Shown: positions 33,034-45,780 of the stretch, in pieces
Numbering within the stretch: position 1 is the first letter of the stretch
Layout of the letters: each line of letters begins with the position of its first letter
Assembly (NCBI GenBank): GCA_003315335.1
Contig: QNRL01000004.1
Coordinates: 1 to 64,000 of the forward strand
Direction: 5' to 3'
Length of the DNA stretch: 64,000 nt
DNA from: Pseudocitrobacter faecalis
Lineage (GTDB): Bacteria > Pseudomonadota > Gammaproteobacteria > Enterobacterales > Enterobacteriaceae
Notes under the pieces: model-generated
The model's input: the letters and a program-made list of their open reading frames with translations, nothing else
Told to the model about the DNA's origin: nothing
The model's database searches: none
Made by a program: the position numbers and the translations under genes

Positions 33034-34470
33034 GTGAAACGCGTCTCTCTTTCTCCCCGTTCGCTGCGACAGCTGGTTATGCTGGCGTTTCTGTTGATCC
33101 TGCTGCCATTGTTGGTGCTGGCCTGGCAGGCATGGCAGAGCCTGAATGCGCTCAGCGCGCAGGCGGAAAAAACCAACCGTACCACCCTGATTGACGCACG
33201 TCGCAGCGAAGCAATGACCAATATTGCGCTGGAAATGGAGCGCAGTTATCGCCAGTACTGTGTGCTCGATGACCCGACGCTGGCGCGGGTTTACCAGAGT
33301 CAGCGTAAGCGCTACAGCGATATGCTTGACGCGCACGCGGGCGTGCTGCCCGATGAAAAACTGTATCAGGCGTTAAGACAGGATCTGAACGATCTGGCTC
33401 AGCTTCAATGCCACAACAGCGGCCCGGAAAAGCAGGCGGCCAGCAAACTGGAAGCGTTTGCCAATGCTAATACCGAAATAGTGCAGGCGACGCGTACGGT
33501 GGTCTTCTCGCGCGGCCAGCAGTTGCAGCAGGAAATAGCCGAGCGAGGTCAGTTCTTCGGATGGCAAGCACTGGTGCTGTTCCTGGTGAGCCTCGCGATG
33601 GTGTTACTGTTTACCCGCATGATCATCGGCCCGGTCAAAGGCATTGAGAGTATGATTAATCGTCTCGGCGAGGGGGAGACCCTCAAAGAGGGCGTGTCCT
33701 TCCGAGGCCCGCGCGAACTGCGGTCGGTCGGCCAGCGTATCGTCTGGTTAAGCGATCGGCTCTCCTGGCTGGAGTCACAGCGCCACCAGTTTTTACGCCA
33801 TCTCTCCCACGAACTCAAAACGCCGCTCGCCAGCATGCGTGAAGGTACTGAATTGCTGGCAGACCAGGTTGTCGGCCCGCTCACGCCGGAGCAAAAAGAA
33901 GTGGTGGATATCCTCGATGATAGCAGCCGTAATCTGCAAAAGCTGATTGAACAACTGCTCGATTACAACCGTAAACTGAGCGATGGCGCGGTGCCCATGA
34001 GCCGCGTGGAACTGACCCCGCTGGTGGAAGCCGTTGTTTCTGCGCACAGTTTGCCGGCGCGAGCTAAAATGATGCATACCCAGGTCGCACTGGAAGCCCC
34101 GGCATGCCTGGCAGAATCGACGCTATTGATGAGTGCACTGGACAATCTCTACTCCAATGCGGTGCACTATGGTACTGAATCCGGTAACATTTATATCCGT
34201 AGCCACGTCTCCAGCGGGCGAATCGCTATTGATGTGGCCAATACCGGGACGCCGATCCCGGATGCCGAAAAGACAATGATTTTTGAGCCCTTTTTCCAGG
34301 GCAGTCGCCAGCGAAAAGGGGCCGTGAAGGGCAGTGGCCTGGGGTTGAGTATTGCCCGAGATTGCGTGCGTAAGATGCACGGCGAGCTTCATCTGATTGA
34401 CGATAGTGCGGGCGATATCTGTTTTCGCATTGAACTCCCTGTCCCCGGGCCGGATAAAACAAACTCATGA
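33034..34470 (+). CDS. glrK: Sensor histidine kinase GlrK (QseE)
   Basis: Inner-membrane kinase that phosphorylates GlrR. The protein has 478 residues (E. coli 475). One membrane segment lies near residues 12-32 (LVMLAFLLILLPLLVLAW), a periplasmic helical region follows to about 170, and a second membrane segment (LVLFLVSLAMVLLFTRMII) leads into HAMP. The HisKA motif is FLRHLSHELKTPLASMREG (near 255). The ATPase has N box DNLYSNAVHYG and G boxes, including GSGLGLSIARD. A GTG start at 33034 matches the family. It overlaps qseG by four bases. The signal it senses is debated. Confidence 0.95.
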   Translation: MKRVSLSPRSLRQLVMLAFLLILLPLLVLAWQAWQSLNALSAQAEKTNRTTLIDARRSEAMTNIALEMERSYRQYCVLDDPTLARVYQSQRKRYSDMLDAHAGVLPDEKLYQALRQDLNDLAQLQCHNSGPEKQAASKLEAFANANTEIVQATRTVVFSRGQQLQQEIAERGQFFGWQALVLFLVSLAMVLLFTRMIIGPVKGIESMINRLGEGETLKEGVSFRGPRELRSVGQRIVWLSDRLSWLESQRHQFLRHLSHELKTPLASMREGTELLADQVVGPLTPEQKEVVDILDDSSRNLQKLIEQLLDYNRKLSDGAVPMSRVELTPLVEAVVSAHSLPARAKMMHTQVALEAPACLAESTLLMSALDNLYSNAVHYGTESGNIYIRSHVSSGRIAIDVANTGTPIPDAEKTMIFEPFFQGSRQRKGAVKGSGLGLSIARDCVRKMHGELHLIDDSAGDICFRIELPVPGPDKTNS

Positions 34471-35192
34471 CTACATATCGGGTGCATATGTCCCACTTTT
34501 TAAGTACGCGCGTTGTACAGGGTGTCCGCCGCTTCTGGTTGTCGGGCTTATCCTGTCTGGCGCTCGTCGGCTGTAGCTCTGGCCTGACGCCGCATATTGG
34601 CGGCGTCAGCGCAGAGAAAGTTCCTCATGAACAGGTGGCGGATTACCTGTCGACCACCTGTGACGAGCTCTGGACGCTTGATGGAACCGTCGCGGAAAAC
34701 AATCCGCTGTACTGGCTGCGCGGTATGGATTGCGCCGAACGTCTCACGCCCACGCTGGCGCGGGCGCAGGCTAACCAATTAGGCGATGAAAGCTGGTCAG
34801 ATGCTTTCAAGCGTGGTGTGCTGCTGGCAAATGCCAAAATCACGCCGTCCGAGCGCCAGCTGATCGTTTCACGCCTTGATGCGAAAAGCGCACAAATTCC
34901 AACGCGCATCCGTCCGCTCTACCAGGTGTGGCGAGATAATCAGATGCTGCAACTGAAACTGTCTGACCAGCGCACGCGCTACAGTAAGCTTCAGGAAACG
35001 AGCGATGCCGCGCTGGATGAACTGCGTCAGCAGCAGCAGGCGCTGAAGGGCGAACTTGATCTGACGACCCGCAAGCTGCAAAACCTGACCGATATCGAGC
35101 GCCAGCTCTCCAGCCGTAAACCCTCGTCCGGTTTTAACCCGGACAGCACACACGGTACGGACACACCCGCTGACTCGGAGGAGAAGCAATGA
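34467..35192 (+). CDS. qseG: Two-component system QseEF-associated lipoprotein QseG
   Basis: Lipoprotein of 241 residues (E. coli 237) encoded between kinase and regulator. A signal peptide ends in the lipobox LALVGC, with the modified Cys near residue 36 and Ser at +2, predicting the outer membrane. The C-terminal half is a coiled coil rich in Gln, Leu and Glu (about 165-220). In E. coli QseG interacts with the kinase, and in pathogens it affects type III effector delivery. An in-frame ATG at 34488 would give a start nearer the E. coli length, but ATG at 34467 is coupled to glrK. Confidence 0.92.
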   Translation: MTTYRVHMSHFLSTRVVQGVRRFWLSGLSCLALVGCSSGLTPHIGGVSAEKVPHEQVADYLSTTCDELWTLDGTVAENNPLYWLRGMDCAERLTPTLARAQANQLGDESWSDAFKRGVLLANAKITPSERQLIVSRLDAKSAQIPTRIRPLYQVWRDNQMLQLKLSDQRTRYSKLQETSDAALDELRQQQQALKGELDLTTRKLQNLTDIERQLSSRKPSSGFNPDSTHGTDTPADSEEKQ

Positions 35193-36526
35193 CACCACGG
35201 AAAACGGCTCGCCTGTTGCTGGTGGATGACGACCCGGGGCTGCTGAAGCTGCTGGGGATGCGCTTGACCAGCGAAGGCTATCAGGTGGATACCGCAGAGA
35301 GCGGGCAGCAGGGGCTGCGCGTGCTGGCAAAAGAACGTATCGACCTTGTTATCAGCGATCTGCGAATGGATGAAATGGACGGCTTGCAGCTGTTCAGTGA
35401 AATTCAGAAAGTGCAGCCGGGTATGCCGGTGATTATCCTCACCGCTCACGGCTCGATTCCGGATGCCGTGGCTGCCACCCAGCAGGGCGTATTCAGTTTC
35501 CTGACCAAACCGGTCGACAAAGACGCGCTGTATAAAGCCATCGATGAAGCGCTGGCGCGAACCGCGCCGGCGGTGGACGAGCGCTGGCGGGAGTCCATCG
35601 TCACCCGCAGCCCGATTATGTTACGGCTGCTGGAGCAGGCACAAATGGTGGCGCAGTCGGATGTTAGCGTGCTGATTAACGGCCAGAGCGGTACCGGGAA
35701 AGAGATTCTGGCGCAGGCGATTCACAACGCCAGCCCGCGTAGCAGTAAACCGTTCGTCGCGATTAACTGTGGTGCATTACCGGAACAGTTGCTGGAATCG
35801 GAACTTTTCGGTCACGCGCGCGGGGCGTTTACCGGCGCGGTAAGCAATCGGGAAGGGCTGTTTCAGGCGGCGGAAGGCGGCACGCTGTTCCTCGATGAGA
35901 TTGGCGACATGCCTGCGCCGCTGCAGGTCAAACTGCTGCGTGTGTTGCAGGAGCGCAAAGTGCGCCCCCTGGGCAGCAACCGCGACCTCGACATTAACGT
36001 GCGGATTATCTCCGCGACTCACCGCGACCTGCCAAAAGCGATGGCGCGCGGCGAGTTTCGTGAAGATCTCTTTTATCGCCTTAATGTGGTCAACCTCAAA
36101 ATTCCGACGCTTGCCGAGCGCACGGAAGATATTCCGCTGCTGGCAAACCATCTACTGCGCCAGTCCGCCGACCGCCACAAACCGTTCGTGCGCGCGTTTT
36201 CCACCGATGCCATGAAGCGCCTGATGGCAGCCAACTGGCCGGGCAACGTGCGTCAACTGGTGAACGTAATTGAACAGTGCGTGGCGCTGACGTCGTCGCC
36301 GGTGATCAGCGACGCACTGGTCGATCAGGCGCTGGAAGGAGAAAACACCGCGCTGCCAACTTTTGTGGAAGCGCGAAACCAGTTTGAACTCAACTACCTG
36401 CGCAAGCTGCTGCAAATCACCAAAGGGAATGTGACGCATGCGGCGAGAATGGCGGGGCGTAACCGCACGGAGTTTTACAAGCTGCTCTCACGCCACGAAC
36501 TGGACGCAAATGATTTTAAAGAGTAG
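35189..36526 (+). CDS. glrR: Sigma-54-dependent response regulator GlrR (QseF)
   Basis: Activates sigma-54 promoters, glmY being the best known target. The protein has 445 residues (E. coli 444). The receiver domain (1-120) has its phosphorylated Asp at about residue 57 ([12 protein letters not shown]). The AAA+ domain (about 140-365) has Walker A GQSGTGKE, the sigma-54 contact loop GAFTGA and Walker [13 protein letters not shown] Fis-type helix-turn-helix closes the protein ([21 protein letters not shown]). It overlaps qseG by four bases. Confidence 0.97.
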   Translation: MTPRKTARLLLVDDDPGLLKLLGMRLTSEGYQVDTAESGQQGLRVLAKERIDLVISDLRMDEMDGLQLFSEIQKVQPGMPVIILTAHGSIPDAVAATQQGVFSFLTKPVDKDALYKAIDEALARTAPAVDERWRESIVTRSPIMLRLLEQAQMVAQSDVSVLINGQSGTGKEILAQAIHNASPRSSKPFVAINCGALPEQLLESELFGHARGAFTGAVSNREGLFQAAEGGTLFLDEIGDMPAPLQVKLLRVLQERKVRPLGSNRDLDINVRIISATHRDLPKAMARGEFREDLFYRLNVVNLKIPTLAERTEDIPLLANHLLRQSADRHKPFVRAFSTDAMKRLMAANWPGNVRQLVNVIEQCVALTSSPVISDALVDQALEGENTALPTFVEARNQFELNYLRKLLQITKGNVTHAARMAGRNRTEFYKLLSRHELDANDFKE

Positions 36527-36932
<406 letters not shown>

Positions 36933-36940
36933 CACCGCGG

Positions 36941-37046
36941 CCCCTCACCCTAACCCTCTCCCGCAGGGAGAGGGAATGGTTTGTGCAGGCGTCAATTCTT
37001 GCGCTGGTTTTCTCCCTCTCCCTGTGGGAGAGGGCGGGGTGAGGGC
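36941..37046. repeat. Paired CCCTCTCCC/GGGAGAGGG repeat, glnB-hmp
   Basis: The left unit CCCCTCACCCTAACCCTCTCCC... with GGGAGAGGG (36941-36974) and an inverted right unit (37012-37045, ending GGGGTGAGGG) bracket a spacer containing TTTGTGC. The whole is a near-perfect 105-base inverted repeat able to form nested hairpins. It lies between the convergent genes glnB and hmp, where it could also act as a terminator. Confidence 0.9.
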
Positions 37047-37051
37047 AAAAA

Positions 37052-38242
37052 TCACAGCACCTTATGCGGCCCGAAGCACTCATAATGAATGCTTTCCTGC
37101 TTCACGCCCAGTTCAACCAACTGCTTTGCGGCGAACTGCATAAAGCCGACCGGGCCACAGAGATAAAACTGCATCGCCGGGGCGCTAAAGGCTCCTTCCA
37201 TCGCGCTTAAATCCATCAATCCTTCGCTGTCAAACGCGGCTGCCTGACGGTCTGCGTCGGTCGGTTGACGATACCAGGTATGCGCGGTAAAGCGCGGCAA
37301 GGTTGCTCCCAGATTTTTCACTTCGTCAGCAAAGGCATGCACATCGCCATTTTCTGCCGCGTGGAACCAGTTTACCTGCGCGGTATGGCTGGATTTTGCC
37401 AACGTATCAAGCATCGCCAGCATTGGCGTCTGGCCGACACCAGCGGAGATCAGCGTCACCGGCGTGTTGTTTTCCACTGCCATAAAGAAATCGCCCGCAG
37501 GTGCCGCCAGATGCACCACATCGCCGACATTCGCGGAGTTGTGCAGCCAGCTTGATACCTGGCCGCCGTCTTCGCGTTTCACCGCAATGCGGTAGCCTTT
37601 GCCATCCGCCTTACGAGTAAGGGAGTATTGACGAATCTCCTGATGTGGGAAGCCTTCCGGTTTCAGCCAGACTGCCAGATACTGGCCCGGTTGATAATCT
37701 GCTACCGCGCCGCCGTCCACCGGTTCAAATTCGAAGCTGGTGATGAGCGCGCTACGCGGCGTTTTTGCCACAATGCGGAACGGACGCGTGCCTTCCCAGC
37801 CGCCGGTTTTATTGGCATTCTGCTGGTAGATTTCCGCTTCACGATTGATAAATACTCCCGCCAGTACACCGTAAGCTTTACCCCATGCATCCAGCACGTC
37901 CTGGCCTGGGCTGAACATTTCGTCGAGCGTCGCCAGCAGATGTTCGCCAACAATATTGTACTGCTCAGGTTTAATCTGGAAGCTGGTATGTTTCTGGGCG
38001 ATTTTCTCAACCGCAGGCAGCAGGGCAGGCAGGTTTTCAATATTGCTGGCGTAGGCGGCAATGGCGTTGAACAGCGCTTCACGCTGGTCGCCGTTGCGCT
38101 GGTTGCTCATATTGAAAATCTCTTTCAGTTCCGGGTTGTGGGTAAACATCCGGTCATAAAAGTGGGCGGTGAGTTTGGGGCCGGTTTCAACCAGCAGGGG
38201 AATAGTGGCTTTGACGGTAGCAATGGTTTGAGCATCAAGCAT
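37052..38242 (-). CDS. hmp: Flavohemoprotein (nitric oxide dioxygenase)
   Basis: Oxidises nitric oxide to nitrate using NADPH and oxygen. The 396 residues equal the E. coli length. The globin domain (1-138) has the distal Tyr at about residue 29 (FYDRMF) and the proximal His at about 85 (AQKHTSFQI). The FAD domain contains RQYSLTR (about 206-212), and the NAD(P) domain contains [14 protein letters not shown] and CGPVGFM. An NsrR-type site lies 29 bases upstream. It is divergent from glyA. Confidence 0.98.
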   Translation of the reverse strand: MLDAQTIATVKATIPLLVETGPKLTAHFYDRMFTHNPELKEIFNMSNQRNGDQREALFNAIAAYASNIENLPALLPAVEKIAQKHTSFQIKPEQYNIVGEHLLATLDEMFSPGQDVLDAWGKAYGVLAGVFINREAEIYQQNANKTGGWEGTRPFRIVAKTPRSALITSFEFEPVDGGAVADYQPGQYLAVWLKPEGFPHQEIRQYSLTRKADGKGYRIAVKREDGGQVSSWLHNSANVGDVVHLAAPAGDFFMAVENNTPVTLISAGVGQTPMLAMLDTLAKSSHTAQVNWFHAAENGDVHAFADEVKNLGATLPRFTAHTWYRQPTDADRQAAAFDSEGLMDLSAMEGAFSAPAMQFYLCGPVGFMQFAAKQLVELGVKQESIHYECFGPHKVL

Positions 38243-38270
38243 GGCAGGCTTCCTTTTTACGATTATCTAT

Positions 38271-38292
38271 TGTTGCATATTGAATGCATCTT
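38271..38292. promoter_or_regulatory. NsrR-type operator of hmp
   Basis: On the minus strand AAGATGCATTC is followed by AATATGCAACA, an imperfect 11+11 inverted repeat like the NsrR site of E. coli hmp. Nitric oxide destroys the NsrR cluster and would derepress hmp. Confidence 0.78.
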
Positions 38293-38435
38293 ATAAAAAT
38301 ACCCCTGCTTTGTAAATGGTTCTTTGTAACAATGCATCGTGTTGGTTACAACGTGAAGAATTTGCATCACAAACCTGAAAAGTTATCCGTTGAAATTTGG
38401 CGAGCCTTTATTCCTCAAGCCCTTGTGTGACGCGA

Positions 38436-38451
38436 AGGAAAACGTTTGCGT
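38436..38451. promoter_or_regulatory. PurR operator of glyA
   Basis: AGGAAAACGTTTGCGT fits the PurR consensus and is close to the E. coli glyA operator. It lies 107 bases before the start. MetR also controls glyA in E. coli; TGAA-type half-sites occur at about 38355-38395, but I cannot define full MetR boxes. Confidence 0.82.
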
Positions 38452-38557
38452 AAAATCGTTTGTCAAGACCTGTTATCGCAGAACTAATCAGTTATACTGT
38501 TGGCCGTTGTCCATCAGGGCTTAAAAAATTTACTGTTAGCTGAGTCAGGAGATGCGG

Positions 38558-39811
38558 ATGTTAAAGCGTGAAATGAACATTGCCGATTATGATGCCGAAC
38601 TGTGGCAGGCTATGGAGCAGGAAAAAGTACGTCAGGAAGAGCACATCGAACTGATCGCCTCCGAAAACTACACCAGCCCGCGCGTTATGCAGGCACAGGG
38701 TTCTCAGCTGACCAACAAATATGCTGAAGGTTATCCGGGCAAACGCTACTACGGCGGTTGCGAGTATGTGGATATCGTTGAGCAACTGGCTATCGACCGC
38801 GCGAAAGCGCTGTTTGGCGCAGACTACGCTAACGTTCAGCCGCACTCCGGTTCTCAGGCTAACTTCGCCGTCTACACCGCGCTGCTGCAGCCGGGCGATA
38901 CCGTTCTGGGTATGAACCTGGCGCAGGGCGGTCACCTGACTCACGGCTCCCCGGTAAACTTCTCCGGTAAACTGTACAACATCGTGCCTTACGGTATTGA
39001 TGAGTCCGGTAAAATCGATTATGACGAAATGGCGAAGCTGGCTCAGGAACATAAACCGAAGATGATTATCGGTGGTTTCTCTGCCTACTCCGGCATCGTT
39101 GACTGGGCTAAAATGCGCGAAATCGCTGACAGCATCGGCGCATATCTGTTCGTCGATATGGCCCACGTTGCGGGTCTGATTGCCGCAGGCGTTTACCCGA
39201 ACCCGGTTCCTCACGCGCATGTCGTGACCACCACCACTCACAAAACCCTGGCGGGCCCGCGTGGCGGCCTGATCCTGGCGAAAGGCGGTGATGAAGAGCT
39301 GTATAAAAAACTGAACTCCGCTGTCTTCCCAAGCGCACAGGGCGGCCCGCTGATGCACGTGATTGCCGGTAAAGCGGTAGCACTGAAAGAAGCGATGGAG
39401 CCTGAGTTTAAAGTTTACCAGCAGCAGGTTGCGAAAAACGCCAAAGCGATGGTGGAAGTGTTCCTGAACCGTGGCTACAAAGTGGTTTCCGGCGGTACTG
39501 AAAACCACCTGTTCCTGCTGGATCTGGTCGACAAAAACCTGACCGGTAAAGAAGCTGACGCAGCCCTGGGCCGCGCTAACATTACCGTCAACAAAAACAG
39601 CGTGCCGAACGATCCGAAGAGCCCGTTTGTGACCTCCGGTATCCGTATCGGTTCTCCGGCAATCACTCGCCGTGGCTTCAAAGAAGCGGAAGCGAAGGAA
39701 CTGGCTGGCTGGATGTGTGACGTTCTGGACAACATCAATGATGAAGCGGTTATCGAGCGCATCAAAGGTAAAGTTCTGGATATCTGCGCACGCTTCCCGG
39801 TTTACGCATAA
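38558..39811 (+). CDS. glyA: Serine hydroxymethyltransferase
   Basis: Interconverts serine and glycine while loading tetrahydrofolate with a one-carbon unit, the main source for purine and methionine synthesis. The protein has 417 residues, as in E. coli. The PLP lysine is in [16 protein letters not shown] (about residue 229). ATG at 38558 is preferred over an in-frame ATG at 38552, because CAGGAG lies at the proper distance and [14 protein letters not shown] is the known N-terminus. PurR control links it to purL in this window. Confidence 0.98.
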   Translation: MLKREMNIADYDAELWQAMEQEKVRQEEHIELIASENYTSPRVMQAQGSQLTNKYAEGYPGKRYYGGCEYVDIVEQLAIDRAKALFGADYANVQPHSGSQANFAVYTALLQPGDTVLGMNLAQGGHLTHGSPVNFSGKLYNIVPYGIDESGKIDYDEMAKLAQEHKPKMIIGGFSAYSGIVDWAKMREIADSIGAYLFVDMAHVAGLIAAGVYPNPVPHAHVVTTTTHKTLAGPRGGLILAKGGDEELYKKLNSAVFPSAQGGPLMHVIAGKAVALKEAMEPEFKVYQQQVAKNAKAMVEVFLNRGYKVVSGGTENHLFLLDLVDKNLTGKEADAALGRANITVNKNSVPNDPKSPFVTSGIRIGSPAITRRGFKEAEAKELAGWMCDVLDNINDEAVIERIKGKVLDICARFPVYA

Positions 39812-39830
39812 TTCTGTTTTGCAGAATAAG

Positions 39831-39855
39831 AAAAGGCCGCGCAAGCGGCCTTTTT
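39831..39855. terminator. Bidirectional terminator between glyA and yphA
   Basis: AAAAGGCCGC (39831-39840), loop GCAA, GCGGCCTTTTTT. A smaller hairpin (ATTCTG/CAGAAT, 39811-39827) directly precedes it at the glyA stop. Confidence 0.93.
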
Positions 39856-39871
39856 TGTGTCCGGTATTTAT

Positions 39872-40294
39872 TTACCGGCGATCCAGAGAAATTGTGCCCG
39901 GCCCGGTCATCGCCAGCAGCAGGAAGCCGCCCGCGATACTGACGTTTTTCCAGAAGTTAATCATATTCGGTACCACTGCATCACCGGTCATATCCCAGTA
40001 ATGGTGGCCAATCACCGCCGTACCGAGCGTATAGAAAATAAAGATAACCGCCAGCGGGCGCGTGAAGAAGCCCAGCACAATCAGAATGGCGACCGGTACT
40101 TCCATGATGATGGCGATAATCGCCGACAGGGTTGGCATTGGTGCGCCCGAGGACGCCATGTACTGAACTGTGCCATCAAAGCCCAGCATTTTCGGATAAC
40201 CGAAAAGGATAAACAGCAAAACGAGAGCGATGCGCGCGATAAGCAGCATCAGCGAACGTGATGCGCCAAAGTCGAAATAACGTAGTGTGTTCAT
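39872..40294 (-). CDS. yphA: DoxX family inner-membrane protein YphA
   Basis: Predicted integral membrane protein of 140 residues, as in E. coli, with four hydrophobic segments (about 15-35, 55-80, 82-100 and 115-132). It belongs to the DoxX/SURF4-like group. Its role is unknown. It lies downstream of hcaD on the same strand, as in E. coli, but a terminator separates them, so it need not be part of the hca pathway. Confidence 0.9.
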   Translation of the reverse strand: MNTLRYFDFGASRSLMLLIARIALVLLFILFGYPKMLGFDGTVQYMASSGAPMPTLSAIIAIIMEVPVAILIVLGFFTRPLAVIFIFYTLGTAVIGHHYWDMTGDAVVPNMINFWKNVSIAGGFLLLAMTGPGTISLDRR

Positions 40295-40385
40295 AGTCTT
40301 CCATTGTGTTAAGACGTGTTCTTAAAACGTAATACACAATGTGACACTCTGCCACGCGATGCGCCGTTATGTTTACTGATTGTTG

Positions 40386-40409
40386 AAAAGGTCGCCAGCG
40401 CGACCTTTT
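40386..40409 (-). terminator. Terminator of the hca operon
   Basis: GGTCGC (40390-40395) pairs with GCGACC (40400-40405), with AAAA before and TTTTT after. The stem lies 8 bases beyond the hcaD stop. Confidence 0.85.
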
Positions 40410-40416
40410 TACTGAC

Positions 40417-41619
40417 TTACAGCGACTTAAGCGCCACGCGTTCATCGGTGAGTGCATCGCGCGCAAGCGGTTTGCCCGACTGAATCAGCTTGCGTAGCAC
40501 GCGCACTTCGCGGCCCTGATTAAGCGCCACAGCCCCAACCAGCGCTCCATCGCGCACGTGAAACCAGATAGCTTTTCGCTCATCCGGGTTTCCGCGACAG
40601 ATCCAGTTTTCACCCTGCATCTCGCCCACGAACTGAAGGTTATCGTTGAATTGATCGCTCCAGAACCAGCCCGGCGTGGCGACGGGAAGTGGCTGATTCA
40701 GCATCGCGGCTGCAGCGGTTTGCGCCTGAAAATTGGCATTTTCCCAGCTTTCAATGCGATGCAGAGAGCCGTCAGGTTGACGCGTTATCGCCACATCACC
40801 GGCGGCGAAAATGGCCGGGTCGGACGTCATACCGCGTGCATCCACCACGATACCGTTGGCCGTTTCCAGCCCGGCATCGCGGGCAAGGGTATCGTTCGCC
40901 ACAATGCCGATGCCGTAAATTACCGCATCCGCCTGCAGCTGTTCGCCGCTTTGTAATGTCAGCATGACCTTTTTGCCGGCCTCAACGTGTTCAATGGCGC
41001 TGTTGAGCAGCAAACGCACGCCTGCTTGCTGGTGGCGGCGAATCAAATAGTCACGCACCGGCGGCGGAGCGTTTCGGCCCATCACGGTTGGCGCAAGTTC
41101 TACAACCGTCACCTGGCATCCACGCTGTGTTGCGCTGGCTGCCAGCTCAAGGCCAATGGTTCCCGCGCCGACAATCACCAGCGATTTTCCGGCGTCCAGC
41201 ACCGGGCGTAGCCGTTCAGCATCAGCGGCATGACGCAGCGTAAAGCAGCGTTCGCCCAGCGCATCCAGCATCGGCAGAGGACGCGCCGCTGCCCCGGTGG
41301 CTATCAGCAATTTCGTCCAGCGGTAGCGTGGACCGTCCGTCAGCACCACCGTTTGGGCCTGGCGGTCAAGATGGCGGAGGGTCACGCCCAGATGCAACTG
41401 CACGTTATTCGCCAGCCACCAGTCGGCGGCGAGGACTGGTTGCAGTTGCGGATTATCGTCAAGCAGCATCGCTTTCGACAGCGGTGGGCGTTCATAGGGC
41501 AGTTGCTGTTCATCGGAGAAAAGATGTATTTCGCCGCCAAAACCCAACTGACGCAGTGATGCCGCCGCCATCGCTGCGGCCTGACCACCACCGATAATGG
41601 CAATAATTTCATTATTCAT
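40417..41619 (-). CDS. hcaD: 3-phenylpropionate/cinnamate dioxygenase ferredoxin--NAD+ reductase
   Basis: FAD enzyme that passes electrons from NADH to ferredoxin HcaC for the ring dioxygenase. The protein has 400 residues, the E. coli length. The FAD motif [20 protein letters not shown] is at the N-terminus, the NAD motif [14 protein letters not shown] is near residue 150, and FAAGDVA lies near 270. It is the last gene of hcaEFCBD, nine bases after hcaB. Confidence 0.95.
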   Translation of the reverse strand: MNNEIIAIIGGGQAAAMAAASLRQLGFGGEIHLFSDEQQLPYERPPLSKAMLLDDNPQLQPVLAADWWLANNVQLHLGVTLRHLDRQAQTVVLTDGPRYRWTKLLIATGAAARPLPMLDALGERCFTLRHAADAERLRPVLDAGKSLVIVGAGTIGLELAASATQRGCQVTVVELAPTVMGRNAPPPVRDYLIRRHQQAGVRLLLNSAIEHVEAGKKVMLTLQSGEQLQADAVIYGIGIVANDTLARDAGLETANGIVVDARGMTSDPAIFAAGDVAITRQPDGSLHRIESWENANFQAQTAAAAMLNQPLPVATPGWFWSDQFNDNLQFVGEMQGENWICRGNPDERKAIWFHVRDGALVGAVALNQGREVRVLRKLIQSGKPLARDALTDERVALKSL

Positions 41620-41628
41620 GGTGGCTCC

Positions 41629-42441
41629 TTAGAGATCGCGTCCGGCGGCAACGTGGCGAATGCCGCGAATGCCCAGGCCCGCGTCGGCGTTAATCATGAC
41701 GCCACTCAGCGCCCGATTATTGCGCCGTGACGCCAGCATCACATAGGGCCCGGTGAAGTCTGCCGGGTCGGGGAAGAATTGCAGCGGCAGAATGGCGGCG
41801 ATTTTTTCCGGCGTCAGCGATTGCATAATCGAGGTATTGCTCTGCCCCAGCGCCTGCGGGCCACGCAGATCGCTTGCCATGCCACAAGGGCCGACGCCGT
41901 TGACGCGCACTTTTGGCGCCAGTTCATAGGCAAGCTGGCGAATTAAACCCGTCGCCGCGTGTTTGCTGGCGGTATACAGCGGGCCGCCGCCCCCCGGATA
42001 CCAGGCGGCGTTAGAGAGCGTGAAAATGATGCTGCCTTCGCTGGCGATCAGCGCCGGGGCGCAGGCTTTCGCACCCAGTAAATACCCGAGCACGTTGACG
42101 TTAAACAGCTCGTGGAAGCCGCTCTCCAGCGCGTCGGCAGGTGTGTTCACCAGCGAGGCGTTATGATCCCAGATGCCCGCATTACCGATAAAACAGTCCA
42201 GCTTGCCAAACTGCGTCAGCGTCTGGTCAACCGCACGCTGATAATCGGCGTAACAGGTGACGTTCCCCTCGACCGCCAGCACATGTTCGCCAAAACGCTG
42301 GCGCAGGCTGGCGACCTTCGCGCCCGACAGTTCGAGCGTGGCAACCTTCGCCCCCTCTTCAATAAAGCGCTCGACCAGCGCGAGCCCCAGGCCGGAGCCG
42401 CCACCGGTGATGAAAACCACTTCATCTTTTAAATCACTCAT
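41629..42441 (-). CDS. hcaB: 3-phenylpropionate-dihydrodiol/cinnamic acid-dihydrodiol dehydrogenase
   Basis: Oxidises the cis-dihydrodiol made by the dioxygenase to 2,3-dihydroxyphenylpropionate or 2,3-dihydroxycinnamate with NAD+. The protein has 270 residues, as in E. coli. It is a short-chain dehydrogenase with [11 protein letters not shown] near residue 10 and the catalytic Ser, Tyr and Lys around [21 protein letters not shown]. It overlaps hcaC by four bases. Confidence 0.95.
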   Translation of the reverse strand: MSDLKDEVVFITGGGSGLGLALVERFIEEGAKVATLELSGAKVASLRQRFGEHVLAVEGNVTCYADYQRAVDQTLTQFGKLDCFIGNAGIWDHNASLVNTPADALESGFHELFNVNVLGYLLGAKACAPALIASEGSIIFTLSNAAWYPGGGGPLYTASKHAATGLIRQLAYELAPKVRVNGVGPCGMASDLRGPQALGQSNTSIMQSLTPEKIAAILPLQFFPDPADFTGPYVMLASRRNNRALSGVMINADAGLGIRGIRHVAAGRDL

Positions 42442-42757
42442 GACGCCTCCTGAGGAATATCAACAAACACTTCGCCACCTTCCACATACACCGGGTAGGT
42501 AGCGATAGCATCGGTTGCGGGCAGACACAGCGCTTTACCGGTTTTCAGGCAGAAACTGGCAGCGTGTAACGGGCATTCCACGGTGGCATCATCTTCCAGA
42601 TACCCTTCAGACATTGACGCGTTGCCGTGGCTGCAACGGTCGTTGATGGCAAAGAATTCCCCGCCTATGTGGAACAGGGCGATAACGGGGGACGTTTCCA
42701 GCCGGAGCGCTTCTCCCTCCGGCAGCTCCGCAGTGGAGCAGGCAAATACACGGCTCA

Positions 42758-42758
<1 letters not shown>
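42438..42758 (-). CDS. hcaC: 3-phenylpropionate/cinnamate dioxygenase ferredoxin subunit
   Basis: Rieske [2Fe-2S] ferredoxin that carries electrons from HcaD to HcaEF. The protein has 106 residues, as in E. coli. The Rieske ligands are in [11 protein letters not shown] (C-x-H, about residues 42-44) and [10 protein letters not shown] (C-x2-H, about 61-64). Its start codon overlaps the hcaF stop by one base. Confidence 0.95.
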
Positions 42759-44682
<1,924 letters not shown>

Positions 44683-44713
44683 TTACTATGTTGCTAATTG
44701 GTTGTTGTTATGT

Positions 44714-44728
44714 GAAATACTTAATTTC
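44714..44728. promoter_or_regulatory. Inverted repeat in the hcaE-hcaR intergenic region
   Basis: GAAAT-N5-ATTTC is a perfect inverted repeat with the size of a LysR-type (T-N11-A) site. It lies 40 bases before hcaR and 80 before hcaE. HcaR is the natural candidate, but I infer this only from position. Confidence 0.4.
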
Positions 44729-44767
44729 TACCAGCTGAGACGTTTTATCTATGACAGGGAGAAGGGC

Positions 44768-45652
44768 ATGGAACTGAGACACCTTCGCTACTTTGTGGCC
44801 GTCGCGCAGGAGCTAAACTTCACGCGCGCGGCGGAAAAACTGCATACCTCGCAGCCGTCGCTCAGTAGCCAGATCCGCGACCTGGAGCAGTGCGTGGGCG
44901 TCTCGTTGCTGGAGAGAGATAAACGCAAAGTCACGCTGACCACGGCGGGTGAATGTTTTCTAACCGATGCGCTCGCGATCCTTGATCAGGCAGAGCAGGC
45001 GAAGGTTCGCGCACGTAGCGCTGCCATGCAGGGAAATCATCTGGTGATTGGTTTTGTACCTTCGGCGGAAGTCAATTTGTTGCCGAAAGTGATGCCGCTG
45101 CTGCGCTTGCGTCAACCCGAAACGCACATTGAACTGGTGAGCCTGATAACCACTCAGCAGGAAGAAAAACTGCGTAGCGGCGAGCTGGATGTCGGCCTGA
45201 TGCGCCATCCCATCTACAACCCGGAAATTGATTATCTGGAGCTGTTCCATGAACCGCTGGCGGTGGTGATGCCCGCCACGCATCCGCTGGCGCGTGAGCG
45301 TAAAATCAGCGCGGAACAGTTAAACGGCGTCGAATTTATCAGTACCGATCCCGCTTATTCCGGCGCGCTGGCGTCGATCGTCGATAAGTGGCTTACCGAT
45401 CAGCAGTGTCAGCCGAAGATTGTGCAGATGGCGACCAATATTCTGGTCACCATGAACCTGGTGGGCATGGGGCTCGGTGTGTCGCTCATCCCCGGTTACA
45501 TGCAGAGTTTCAACACCGGGCAGGTGGTGTTTCGTCCGCTGGCGGGTGATGCGCCGACGATTGCCCTGCTAATGGCGTGGAAGAAGGGCGAGCTGAAACC
45601 GGCGCTGCGCGATTTTATTGATATTGTGAAGACGCGGTGTGAGTTGCTGTAA
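44768..45652 (+). CDS. hcaR: LysR-family activator HcaR
   Basis: Activates hcaEFCBD when 3-phenylpropionate or cinnamate is present, as known in E. coli. The protein has 294 residues (E. coli 296). The helix-turn-helix is in NFTRAAEKLHTSQPSLSSQIRDLE (about residues 17-40), and the periplasmic-binding-like effector domain spans about 90-290. ATG at 44768 follows GAGAAGGGC and matches the LysR start MELRHLRYF; an ATG at 44660 would add an unrelated extension. Confidence 0.95.
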   Translation: MELRHLRYFVAVAQELNFTRAAEKLHTSQPSLSSQIRDLEQCVGVSLLERDKRKVTLTTAGECFLTDALAILDQAEQAKVRARSAAMQGNHLVIGFVPSAEVNLLPKVMPLLRLRQPETHIELVSLITTQQEEKLRSGELDVGLMRHPIYNPEIDYLELFHEPLAVVMPATHPLARERKISAEQLNGVEFISTDPAYSGALASIVDKWLTDQQCQPKIVQMATNILVTMNLVGMGLGVSLIPGYMQSFNTGQVVFRPLAGDAPTIALLMAWKKGELKPALRDFIDIVKTRCELL

Positions 45653-45695
45653 CTCTCATATTTCTGTGAATCCGGTGTGCGGTCATCGAAAATAA

Positions 45696-45709
45696 GTGAC
45701 GAAGATCAC
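45696..45709. promoter_or_regulatory. CRP-like site upstream of hcaT
   Basis: GTGA-N6-TCAC (with A before and G after) is a symmetric CRP core about 72 bases before hcaT. Catabolite repression of hca genes is known in E. coli, but this site is untested. Confidence 0.5.
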
Positions 45710-45780
45710 GATTTTTAATCCATACTCGCGCCAGGCAAACGTTTTACCGCCAGACTGTCGCCTCCATTCTGGAGGAAATC

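Noticed and set aside
32827-33336. Minus-strand frame of 169 codons across glmY and the start of glrK
   Set aside because: It overlaps the sRNA gene, its terminator and the glrK coding start; no family resemblance.
38340-38400. MetR boxes upstream of glyA
   Set aside because: TGAA half-sites are present, but no clear TGAA-N5-TTCA palindrome could be defined.
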